12,787 nt of DNA from JBCCIM01 sp045106435 (GTDB lineage: Bacteria; Bacteroidota; Rhodothermia; Rhodothermales; JAHQVL01), in contig JBGCEN010000540.1 in NCBI GenBank assembly GCA_045106435.1, forward strand, positions 1-12,787. The letters run 5' to 3'. A model generated the notes under the pieces. It had not been told where the DNA came from and ran no database searches. It was given only the letters and a program-made list of their open reading frames with translations. The translations under genes were made by a program, and so were the position numbers. Within the stretch, counting starts at the first letter, position 1, and each line of letters starts with the position of its first letter. This document shows, piece by piece, positions 1 to 6,927 of this stretch.

Positions 1-1190
1 AGTACATCTGTTTCGCCTTCTGCCACCATGCCGGCCAGGACCAGCGAAACACTTGCCCGCAGGTCACTGCTCATAACCTGAGCGCTTTTTAACTGATGCC
101 CCCCCTCGATGTGTGCTACGTTGTTCTCAACGCGCGCAACGAGCCCCATGCGTTGTAGTTCAGGAATGTGCTTGAAGCGATCGAGGTAAATGGCTTCGGT
201 TACTTTTGATGGTCCTTTTGCCTGGGCCATCATAACGGTCCATTGCGCTTGTAAATCAGTTGGGAAGCCGGGATAAACGCCTGTAACAATATCCACAGGT
301 TTAATCTCTTCCGGTACCGTCACTGTAACAGAATCATCTGTGTAGGAGGTCTTCGTGTTGGTGCCGGCAAAAGCATCCTTGAACGACTGTCCCAAATGCT
401 GATGTTCTGCATTGGTCATTTTAATCGTGTCACCCGGTTCGCCGGCAATAGCCGCCGCAATCATGAATGTACCCAGTTCAATGCGATCTGAGCAATTTCG
501 GATCGGGGCTGCGCTTAATTGATCCACCCCTTCTATTTCTATAGTGGTTGTACCCAGTCCTTCTATTTTTGCACCCATGCGCAGGAGTGCTTCGCCAAAC
601 GTGATCACGTCTGGTTCTCTTGCAGCGTTTTCTATTTTGGAGGATCCGCGCGCTAATACAGCAGCAAGCATTAAATTGACCGTCGCGCCCACGCTGGATG
701 GCTCAAGCTTGTAAACACCTCCGGGAAGCCGGCCGCCGGGTGCTTTGGCCATCACGTAGCCTTGCTCGAGCTCGATGGATGCGCCTAACGCTTTGATGCC
801 CTCAATGTGCAGGTTTACGGGCCTGGGGCCCCACGCGCATCCGCCGGGCAATGAAACCCGCGCCTCGCCACATTTGCCAAGCAATGCGCCCAGCATGTAG
901 AAGGAAGCCCGCATCTTTTTCACCAATTCATAAGGTGCTTCCGGGCTGCTGAGTGTGGTAGGGTCAACGTTTACAATGCCGGCATCCTGATCAAAGGATA
1001 CACTGGCACCCGTGTACGATATGATTTCAGACAGCGTTCGCACATCGCGCACGTTGGGGACATTGCTGATAGCAACAGGCCCATCCGCAAGGATAGCACC
1101 CGTTAGAAGCGTCAATGCGGTGTTTTTTGAACCGCTAACGGGCAGTGTGCCTTTCAGGTAATGCTGGCCTGTTACTACGAGTTTATCCAT
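1..1190 (-). CDS. murA: UDP-N-acetylglucosamine 1-carboxyvinyltransferase (partial, C-terminus off the window)
   Basis: MurA transfers enolpyruvate from PEP to UDP-GlcNAc, the first committed cytoplasmic step of peptidoglycan synthesis. The reverse strand reads from an ATG at 1190 for 396 codons and runs off the left edge; the family is about 420-430 residues, so only about 25-35 are missing. Visible motifs are SGSKNTAL with Lys22 and Asn23 (same numbers as in E. coli), LPGGCAWGPRP with the catalytic Cys at residue 118, YPGFPTDLQAQ with the catalytic Asp at residue 312, and DLRAS with Arg378 near the end. Cys rather than Asp in the active-site loop predicts an enzyme of the fosfomycin-sensitive type. 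The start is fixed by the motif spacing; there is no clear ribosome binding sequence. It diverges from the cysteine desulfurase gene across a 205-bp gap. The motif set excludes AroA (EPSP synthase). Confidence 0.96.
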   Translation of the reverse strand, partial: MDKLVVTGQHYLKGTLPVSGSKNTALTLLTGAILADGPVAISNVPNVRDVRTLSEIISYTGASVSFDQDAGIVNVDPTTLSSPEAPYELVKKMRASFYMLGALLGKCGEARVSLPGGCAWGPRPVNLHIEGIKALGASIELEQGYVMAKAPGGRLPGGVYKLEPSSVGATVNLMLAAVLARGSSKIENAAREPDVITFGEALLRMGAKIEGLGTTTIEIEGVDQLSAAPIRNCSDRIELGTFMIAAAIAGEPGDTIKMTNAEHQHLGQSFKDAFAGTNTKTSYTDDSVTVTVPEEIKPVDIVTGVYPGFPTDLQAQWTVMMAQAKGPSKVTEAIYLDRFKHIPELQRMGLVARVENNVAHIEGGHQLKSAQVMSSDLRASVSLVLAGMVAEGETDV

Positions 1191-1395
1191 TGCTGCAAAA
1201 AGGTCATTAGAGATAGGTTGCGAAATTGTACGCGCTAGTTAAAAATCGTTTCAGCAAAAAAATGGTTTCAGAAAAATGGAATCCGTATCGGCTGGTCGCG
1301 CGTTTGGTTAGCTGACATAGCAATCGTAGTACCATATCGTTGCGCCATGCTTCATATTTGTTGATGGTGCACCTCATGAAATAACCACTTGTGCA
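1191..1395. promoter_or_regulatory. Divergent intergenic region, promoters presumed
   Basis: This gap separates the divergent murA and cysteine desulfurase genes, so it should hold a promoter for each. I see no convincing -35/-10 pair. The only visible structure is a direct repeat GTTTCAG at 1248-1254 and 1265-1271, each followed by an A-tract and spaced 17 bp apart (start to start), which could be a binding site or chance. Placing promoters here is inference from gene orientation. Confidence 0.35.
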
Positions 1396-2571
1396 TTGGC
1401 CAAGCGTCAGATCTATCTCGACCATGCTGCTACAACACCGCTGGATCCGCGGGTGTTTGATGCCATGCTGCCTTATCTGAAGGAGCATTTTGGCAATGCA
1501 TCTTCTGTCCACGCGTTGGGCCGAAAAGCACGATACGCCGTTGAGGAAAGTCGTGAAAGAATCTCGGCCATTCTCGGTGTTGCGCCGGGCGATGTGATTT
1601 TTACGAGCGGGGGCACTGAGTCTAATAACGCAGCGATAAAAGGCGTATTAAAAAACAGCGCCGGCGGCGTACTGACTTCTGTCGTTGAGCACGAAGCGGT
1701 ATTGACGCAGGCCAAGGGGTTAGAAAGTGCCGGCAACACCGTGAAATTTCTTCCGCCTGATCGCTATGGACGCATTTCACTGGCGCAGATACAGGAACAG
1801 CAGTTGGATGATATTGCCATCATGTCCTTCATGCATGCAAACAACGAAGTGGGTGTGTTGAATGATATCTCGGCGATTGGAGAATTCTGTGCATCCAAAG
1901 ACATCATCTTTCATACAGATGCTGTCCAAACCGCTGGGTGGTATGATTGGCAATCTGTAATAAATCATGTAGATCTCGTCAGTATTTCAGCCCATAAGTT
2001 TTATGGCCCCAAAGGCGCCGGCTGTTTGGTTGCAACACGGAATGCCGAGATAAAGGGAATTATCGAGGGGGGCTCTCAGGAGCGCCGGCGAAGAGGCGGG
2101 ACAGAGAATGTGGCCGGCATTGTCGGAATGGCAGAGGCTTTGGCTCTGGCTTCTCAGGAGCGGGACGCGAGGGTGTCGCATTTAAGTATGCTGCAGGTTC
2201 ATCTGCTCAAGGCGCTGGAAAGCACTTTAGGAAAAGATCGCTATGTCCTCAACACCTCTACAGAACCATCCGAGAATGCGCCGCACATTGTCAATATTGC
2301 TTTTCCTCCAATAGATGGGGAGGCGGTTGACGGAGAAATGCTGATTCTGAATCTGGATGTAGAAGGCGTACTGGTTTCCTCAGGATCTGCCTGTACCAGC
2401 GGCGCTATTGAGCCGAGTCATGTATTGCTGGGGCTAAATCTGGATCAGGATACAGCTTCTGCTGCTGTGAGATTTTCGATGGGGAAAGACAACACGCTGG
2501 AGGAAATAGACTATGCAGTGGACAAACTGGGCATGATTATGAAACGAATGCGGGAAAAGAGCAATGTCTGA
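1396..2571 (+). CDS. Cysteine desulfurase, NifS/IscS family
   Basis: This PLP enzyme takes sulfur from L-cysteine as a protein-bound persulfide and supplies Fe-S cluster, thio-tRNA or other sulfur pathways. It has 391 residues, a normal IscS/NifS length. Motifs in order: YLDHAATTP (7-15), SGGTESNN (71-78), EHE with the PLP-stacking His99, HTDAVQ with the PLP-binding Asp175, SISAHKFYGPKG with the PLP lysine Lys201, RRGGTEN (232-238), and SSGSACTSG with the catalytic Cys333. The long Cys loop resembles the IscS/NifS group rather than SufS. The start is a TTG at 1396: it puts the YLDHAATTP strand where the family has it, and no in-frame ATG lies upstream in the stretch I read. There is no ribosome binding sequence. 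No iscU, iscA or sufB lies beside it; instead it overlaps the next gene by 8 nt. Which sulfur acceptor it serves cannot be told here, so no gene symbol is given. Confidence 0.93.
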   Translation: MAKRQIYLDHAATTPLDPRVFDAMLPYLKEHFGNASSVHALGRKARYAVEESRERISAILGVAPGDVIFTSGGTESNNAAIKGVLKNSAGGVLTSVVEHEAVLTQAKGLESAGNTVKFLPPDRYGRISLAQIQEQQLDDIAIMSFMHANNEVGVLNDISAIGEFCASKDIIFHTDAVQTAGWYDWQSVINHVDLVSISAHKFYGPKGAGCLVATRNAEIKGIIEGGSQERRRRGGTENVAGIVGMAEALALASQERDARVSHLSMLQVHLLKALESTLGKDRYVLNTSTEPSENAPHIVNIAFPPIDGEAVDGEMLILNLDVEGVLVSSGSACTSGAIEPSHVLLGLNLDQDTASAAVRFSMGKDNTLEEIDYAVDKLGMIMKRMREKSNV

Positions 2572-3247
2572 CAAAAAGCAGGCGTTAATCGTATTTGCGA
2601 AAGTACCTGAGCCCAATAAAGTGAAAACGCGATTGACCGTGTTGCTGTCTCCCGAAGAGGCTGCCCGGCTTTACGAGGCTTTTTTGAAAGATGCAATTGA
2701 CTTCTATCAGACGCTGGGTGTAGACGTACGTTTGTATTTTGGCCCTTCTGATCTTGAGATTCCTGCTGCATTGCAACCTCCTGGAATTACCATCCACGAA
2801 CAAAAAGGAGCAGGGCTCGGAGCCCGCATGGCGAATGCATTTGCTGAGACCTTTGTCGCCGGCTATGCGCAAGCGGTGATCATTGGTACCGATCATCCAA
2901 CGTTGCCGGCTGCATTCATCGCGCAAGCTTATGGGGTACTGGATGGCGCCAATGCCCTATCGATTGGACCCAGTGAAGACGGTGGTTATTACTTGTTAGG
3001 GATGAATACCTTTTATCCTCAATTATTCCATGACATGAGTTATAGCCACGAGAAAGTGTTTGAGCAGACGCTTGATCGAGCCGACGAGACACAAGCAGCC
3101 ATTCATATACTGCCTGTGTGGTATGATGTAGATGATCCTGACACGCTCAGGCGGCTATTTGGAGATGTCAAAATATCAGATTTACCCCTGCTGAGAACCC
3201 GCGAGGTGCTTGCAGGGTTGGAACAGTCTTATCCAGCGCTTCAGTAG
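2564..3247 (+). CDS. TIGR04282/DUF2064-type (rSAM/selenodomain-associated) transferase
   Basis: This 227-residue protein has the nucleotidyltransferase/glycosyltransferase-A-like fold of the DUF2064 family, known as arsenosugar- or rSAM/selenodomain-associated transferase 1. Evidence is the N-terminal FAKVPEPNKVKTRL (11-24, family form FAKxPxPGxVKTRL), GLGARMANAF (84-93), GTDHP (108-112, the metal/nucleotide acidic motif), GPSEDGGYYLLG (135-146) and YDVDDPDTLRRL (187-198). These fit the whole family length. The real substrate is unknown; known relatives sit beside radical SAM proteins and type 2 glycosyltransferases, none of which is in this window. Its ATG lies inside the end of the cysteine desulfurase gene (ATGTCTGA overlap), so translation is probably coupled. 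It ends in tandem stops (TAG TAA, 3245-3250). His111 replaces the usual Cys of the GSDCP motif. CofC or MobA are more distant alternatives. Confidence 0.85.
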   Translation: MSDKKQALIVFAKVPEPNKVKTRLTVLLSPEEAARLYEAFLKDAIDFYQTLGVDVRLYFGPSDLEIPAALQPPGITIHEQKGAGLGARMANAFAETFVAGYAQAVIIGTDHPTLPAAFIAQAYGVLDGANALSIGPSEDGGYYLLGMNTFYPQLFHDMSYSHEKVFEQTLDRADETQAAIHILPVWYDVDDPDTLRRLFGDVKISDLPLLRTREVLAGLEQSYPALQ

Positions 3248-3371
3248 TAATACACAAGCTAATACCGGGCCCGCTCCCCATTTCTTGAAAGCGGAGAAGT
3301 GCACTTAATAGATCATTATTAGGCAACTATCTAAAGAAAAGAATTTACAGGAGTGGATTTATTCACTTGTT

Positions 3372-3383
3372 GGAAGCGCTTCC
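3372..3383. promoter_or_regulatory. LacI-family-like operator palindrome upstream of fbp
   Basis: GGAAGCGCTTCC is a perfect 12-bp palindrome with a central CpG. With the flanking T it reads TGGAAGCGCTTCC, one base short of a perfect 14-mer. LacI/GalR-family operators typically have this form: even-spaced, central CG, TGG...CCA ends. It lies 62 bp before the fbp start, within a plausible promoter region. The regulator is not in the window, and the assignment is inference from shape alone. Confidence 0.4.
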
Positions 3384-3445
3384 GGATTACATCTTCACTT
3401 AACGCGATGTTATTGATATTGTCTACGAGATAAAGCACAAATAAA

Positions 3446-4483
3446 ATGTCAGATATTATAAATGGGACCATCGTTTCTGGAGTAGGTCATTTCAAAACGC
3501 TTGAGCAATTTATCATTGAGCAGGAAAAGTCCATCCCGATAGCCGCCGGCGCATTTACCCGATTGATCCGGGATATAAGTATCGCAGCGAAAATTGTTAA
3601 CCGGGAAATCAATAAAGCGGGTCTTGTTGATATCATCGGTGATGCCGGCGCTGTGAATGTGCAAGGGGAGGCGCAGCAAAAACTGGACATCATGGCAGAT
3701 AACGAACTGATCAGAGCACTTAGCAGAGGGGGGGAGTGCTGCCTGGTAGGATCAGAGGAGCAGGAGGTTGTCATGCCGATCAAAAACAGTGGCGGCTTGC
3801 GTGGCGATTACATCGTTCTTTTTGATCCGCTTGATGGCTCTTCTAACATAGAGGTGAATGTATCGGTTGGTACCATCTTTAGCATTTACAGAATGCCAAA
3901 GGATATGACTGAGCCCGGGTTAGCTGCCGCACTACGGCCCGGGGTAGAGCAAGTAGCGGCCGGCTATGTCATTTATGGCTCTTCTACGATGTTTGTTTAC
4001 ACCACGGGCAACGGGGTGAACGGGTTTACGCTTGATCCATCCGTGGGCGAATTTCTACTGTCGCATCCCAATATCAAAACACCGCGCCAGGGCAGTATTT
4101 ATTCGATCAACGAAGGATACTACAATGCCTTCGAGGAAGGCCTGAAGCAATACATCAAATGGATCCAGACGCCAGACAGTGCGAGCAATCGTCCATATAC
4201 TTCAAGATACATCGGTTCGTTTATTTCAGATTTCCACCGAAATTTATTGAAGGGTGGGATTTACATGTATCCAGCAACCAAAAAGAATCCACAAGGGAAA
4301 CTGCGGTTGCTTTACGAGGTGAATCCCACGGCGTTTATCGCAGAACAAGCCGGCGGATTGGCGACAGACGGAAAGAATCGCGTACTGGAGATCGCCCCAG
4401 ACTCACTGCATCAGCGCACGCCGTTGTTCATTGGCAGTGCTGATATGGTGGAACGTGCCGGCCGATTTTTGCATAGCGGTTGA
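3446..4483 (+). CDS. fbp: Fructose-1,6-bisphosphatase, class I
   Basis: This cytoplasmic metal-dependent enzyme hydrolyses fructose 1,6-bisphosphate to fructose 6-phosphate, the committed step of gluconeogenesis (and of the Calvin cycle where present). Length is 345 residues, normal for class I. Motifs: REINKAGLVDI (53-63), GEAQQKLD (74-81), SEEQE with metal ligands Glu104 and Glu105, FDPLDGSSN with Asp127 and Asp130, SRYIGSFISDFHRNLLKGG (253-271, substrate site) and LYEVNPTAF with the metal ligand Glu291. The ATG is the first start after an in-frame stop (TAA at 3431-3433); no Shine-Dalgarno sequence precedes it. A 198-bp gap with a LacI-like palindrome suggests its own promoter. Directly after the stop codon begins a long inverted repeat leading to the next gene. 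Confidence 0.97.
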   Translation: MSDIINGTIVSGVGHFKTLEQFIIEQEKSIPIAAGAFTRLIRDISIAAKIVNREINKAGLVDIIGDAGAVNVQGEAQQKLDIMADNELIRALSRGGECCLVGSEEQEVVMPIKNSGGLRGDYIVLFDPLDGSSNIEVNVSVGTIFSIYRMPKDMTEPGLAAALRPGVEQVAAGYVIYGSSTMFVYTTGNGVNGFTLDPSVGEFLLSHPNIKTPRQGSIYSINEGYYNAFEEGLKQYIKWIQTPDSASNRPYTSRYIGSFISDFHRNLLKGGIYMYPATKKNPQGKLRLLYEVNPTAFIAEQAGGLATDGKNRVLEIAPDSLHQRTPLFIGSADMVERAGRFLHSG

Positions 4484-4616
4484 TTTTGAGTGGTTAGTTT
4501 TTGGTTTTGAGTGGTTAGTTTTGGTTATTAGGGCGACGTAGGGCATGCAGCCCATCAAGCCGAGCCACTAACCACTAACAACCAAAAACTAAAAACCAAA
4601 AACTAACCACTCAAAA
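4484..4616. repeat. GGTTAGT-rich inverted repeat element, copy 1
   Basis: The whole gap between fbp and the VOC gene is one imperfect palindrome. The outer arms 4484-4508 and 4592-4616 are perfect 25-bp inverted copies beginning TTTTGAGTGGTTAGTTT. They start at the base after the fbp stop and end at the base before the next ATG. Inner arms 4515-4531 and 4575-4591 pair with about two differences. The left arm is G+T rich with repeated GGTTAGT/GTTTTGG words, the right arm A+C rich with ACTAACC/CCAAAAAC words. The centre holds a small GC hairpin, GGGC-ATGCA-GCCC (4541-4553). As RNA this would form a very long hairpin. It may act as a processing, termination or translation-masking structure, or be a non-autonomous mobile repeat; I do not recognise a named family. 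Confidence 0.85.
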
Positions 4617-5009
4617 ATGAAACAGTCCCTTTTTCTAATTGCCCTCGTTGTTCGAGATTACGATGAGGCCATCGACTTTTACACAAAGACGCTACACTTT
4701 ACCCTGGTTGAAGATACGTATCAGCCAGAGCAGGATAAGCGCTGGGTTGTAGTTGCACCGCCTGGAGGCACAGGAGCCAATGTGTTGCTTGCCCAGGCCT
4801 CGAAGCCAGAACAAGAACCTTTTATTGGCCGGCAGACTGGCGGGCGTGTATTCTTGTTTTTACATACGGATGATTTCTGGCGAGACTATGAAGACATGCG
4901 GGCGAAGAATATCACGTTTGTTCGGGAGCCCAAAGAAGAGCCGTACGGTACAGTTGCAGTGTTTGAGGATCTGTATGGGAATTTATGGGATCTGATTGAG
5001 CCGGCTTGA
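4617..5009 (+). CDS. VOC (glyoxalase/bleomycin-resistance/dioxygenase fold) superfamily protein
   Basis: A single-domain vicinal-oxygen-chelate protein of 130 residues, made of two beta-alpha-beta-beta-beta modules. The first is ALVVRDYDEAIDFYT (9-23) with RWVVVAPPGG (42-51); the second is FLHTDDFWRDYEDM (81-94) with EEPYGTVAVFEDLYGNLWDL (107-126). The C-terminal EDLYGN-W-LIE pattern is typical. The family includes metal-dependent isomerases, dioxygenases and binding proteins, so the reaction cannot be named. The first-strand position that often holds a metal His is Ile8, and by my alignment the matching position of the second module is Phe79, so the classical metal site may be incomplete (Glu117 and Glu128 remain). 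The ATG abuts the end of the upstream inverted repeat and has no Shine-Dalgarno sequence. No neighbour clarifies its role. Confidence 0.85.
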   Translation: MKQSLFLIALVVRDYDEAIDFYTKTLHFTLVEDTYQPEQDKRWVVVAPPGGTGANVLLAQASKPEQEPFIGRQTGGRVFLFLHTDDFWRDYEDMRAKNITFVREPKEEPYGTVAVFEDLYGNLWDLIEPA

Positions 5010-5115
5010 TGCCCGGTTCTGGAAAACCTGCGATCGCACCCATTCAATATATCTCGCTGAGTTGTGAAACAGAAATAGGATCGTCCAATTAAATCTAAAG
5101 TCAATTCAACTGCTT

Positions 5116-5192
5116 GCAATAACATATTGCTGCACTTCAATTCTTTCTGTAAGAATCAAGTCAGTCTCGGATTCTCCAAATCAATTAGAATC
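5116..5192. repeat. Cluster of three short inverted repeats upstream of the histidine kinase
   Basis: The 234-bp gap before the histidine kinase contains GCAATA-ACA-TATTGC (5116-5130), ATTCTT-TCTGT-AAGAAT (5140-5156) and GATTCT...AGAATC (5170-5192). Each has perfect 6-bp arms. They could be operators or small RNA hairpins in the kinase leader. The region is AT-rich, so chance is a fair alternative. Confidence 0.3.
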
Positions 5193-5243
5193 CTTTTGAA
5201 GATTTGAAATGCATATGGTTGAGATCAAATTATCTGACAGAAT

Positions 5244-6749
5244 ATGCGTCGAGCGATTATATATAGATGGATTATTATTGGCATAAGTGCGGCCATTTGT
5301 GTGGATGCGTTGTTGATTTATACAATGTCGCAAAGGATTCAGGATGGCTTGGAACAGCTGTCGGATGAAAGAGGACGTCTGCTAGATGTGATGAAGTTGC
5401 AAGGGCAGGTAATTCACTTGGATGAAATCCTGACCATGTCTGCTAAAATGGCTGCAAGTTCTGGTGATGCGAAATGGGAATCTCGTTACAGAGAACATGA
5501 AGCTCAACTGGATAGCGTGCTGGTGTCCTTGCGTCAGAAAATTCCGACAAGCTATCAAAATGGATTCACGAGAACCTTTTCTTCCAATGAAGTTTTGGTT
5601 TCATTAGAGAACGAGGCTTTTGTCGAGATTGGTGAGAATAATCTTGAAGCATCGCGAGAAATCCTTGAATCAAGGCAGTACGAAGTCAATAAGGAGGAAT
5701 ATCAGCGGGGAATGGAATTGCTGTACCAGGACCTGATGAATGCTCTAAATGAGAAGATTAGTACGACAGAAAGCCGTCTCGAAAGACAAGTAGCATTTAG
5801 TCAGATAGCTCCTCTTATTGCCATTTCGCTATTTCTAATCGGGCTGGTTGTAGCTTTTCAGTGGAGTCGAAGAGAAATTAAACAAGCCAACGAAATAAAG
5901 AAGAGTAGGGCACTCATCCTGGAGCGGTCTATAGAGTTGGGAGCTGCTAATGAGTCTCTTCAGAAACAAACGGTCAGGCTAAACGAATTGGTTGATGAAC
6001 TACAGCTGGCAAAATCTGAAGCAGAGGAAGCAAGCAATGCAAAGAGTGCGTTTTTAGCAAATATGAGTCACGAAATCCGAACACCTATGAATGGCGTGAT
6101 CGGTATGACGAGTTTGCTTATGGATACGCCTTTGAACGATGAGCAAATTGAATCTGTAGAAATAATAAGTAATTCAGGGAACGCTTTACTGAACATCATT
6201 AATGATATTCTCGATTTATCTAAGATTGAATCTGGAATGACGGAATTAGAAGTACGCCCGTTTTCGTTAAGAGAATGTCTGGATGAATCGCTTGATACGG
6301 TTAAGGTTGCAGCGCTCCAAAAACAACTTAAATTATACAAACAGGTTGATCCGGAAATACCTTCGCTGATTCTTGGTGATAGCGGCCGGATTAGGCAAGT
6401 ATTTGTCAATTTGCTGTCTAATGCTGTGAAGTTTACAAAGGAAGGCTCAATAACAGTTCGATGTATAGGCCGGCCAGTTTCCGAAAGGGTTTGGGAGATT
6501 GAAGTAAGTTTTCAGGATACAGGCATAGGTATTCCCGCTGCATACATGGATACATTGTTTGATGCATTTACCCAGGCAGATAACTCTACTACACGAAAAT
6601 TTGGAGGCACTGGCCTTGGATTGACAATAAGTAGTGAACTGGCCTCTTTAATGGGCGGGGGGTTAACTGTTGAAAGTGTCGAGGGGGAAGGCACCATATT
6701 CTTTTTTGCAATGAAAACCCAAATACCAGAAGCCTCTATTGTGCAATGA
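5244..6749 (+). CDS. Membrane sensor histidine kinase with helical extracytoplasmic sensor
   Basis: A 501-residue two-component kinase. Residues 9-28 form the first membrane segment, 29-187 an extracytoplasmic, probably all-helical sensor, and 188-207 the second membrane segment. A long coiled coil (about 210-265) leads to HisKA with FLANMSHEIRTPMNG (phospho-acceptor His276). The HATPase_c domain shows the N box (RIRQVFVNLLSNAVKF, Asn389/Asn393), G1 DTGIGIP (425-431), F box LFDAF (438-442) and G2 GGTGLGL (454-460). The sensor contains ILTMSAKMAASSGDAKW (62-78), a pattern I have seen in helical sensors of other signalling proteins. There is no C-terminal receiver domain, and no response regulator gene in the window. 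All catalytic boxes are intact. The gene is visibly AT-richer than its neighbours. The next gene codes for a solute-binding lipoprotein that may deliver the signal to the sensor. Confidence 0.93.
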   Translation: MRRAIIYRWIIIGISAAICVDALLIYTMSQRIQDGLEQLSDERGRLLDVMKLQGQVIHLDEILTMSAKMAASSGDAKWESRYREHEAQLDSVLVSLRQKIPTSYQNGFTRTFSSNEVLVSLENEAFVEIGENNLEASREILESRQYEVNKEEYQRGMELLYQDLMNALNEKISTTESRLERQVAFSQIAPLIAISLFLIGLVVAFQWSRREIKQANEIKKSRALILERSIELGAANESLQKQTVRLNELVDELQLAKSEAEEASNAKSAFLANMSHEIRTPMNGVIGMTSLLMDTPLNDEQIESVEIISNSGNALLNIINDILDLSKIESGMTELEVRPFSLRECLDESLDTVKVAALQKQLKLYKQVDPEIPSLILGDSGRIRQVFVNLLSNAVKFTKEGSITVRCIGRPVSERVWEIEVSFQDTGIGIPAAYMDTLFDAFTQADNSTTRKFGGTGLGLTISSELASLMGGGLTVESVEGEGTIFFFAMKTQIPEASIVQ

Positions 6750-6793
6750 TTCTCAGGCAAATGGAATGGTGATAAAGGAGGATTCAGGATATA

Positions 6794-6859
6794 ATGAATT
6801 GCAATGGCTGTAAAAAATTGTCTAGGAGCCGCTTTCCTGAAGAAGACCTATTTGTATAG
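6794..6859 (+). CDS. Possible 21-codon small ORF between kinase and binding protein
   Basis: A short frame, beginning MNCNGCKKL and ending DLFV, lies in the 178-bp gap. It is preceded by AAAGGAGG (6774-6781), the only strong Shine-Dalgarno-like sequence I noticed in the window, but 12 nt before the ATG, longer than ideal. A CxxC pair is present at residues 3-6. There is no homology evidence, and the ribosome-binding sequence may be chance. Reported as a weak candidate only. Confidence 0.18.
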   Translation: MNCNGCKKLSRSRFPEEDLFV

Positions 6860-6927
6860 TATTACTTCTTTCCAAAATGACTTATGTTATCGGCTGGAAT
6901 AAAAGTTCAATACGTAAAACAGCCGAT

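Noticed and set aside
837..839. Fosfomycin-resistant (Asp-type) MurA
   Set aside because: The active-site loop reads GGCAWG, so residue 118 is Cys, the sensitive type.
1207..1512. 101-codon minus-strand frame across the murA/desulfurase gap
   Set aside because: It runs antisense into the desulfurase N-terminal motifs and has no domain character.
4484..4616. CRISPR-like or tandem repeat array
   Set aside because: The repeated words form one inverted structure with no unique spacers of constant length.
4753..4995. 80-codon frame inside the VOC gene
   Set aside because: Out-of-frame shadow of a clear VOC-family protein.
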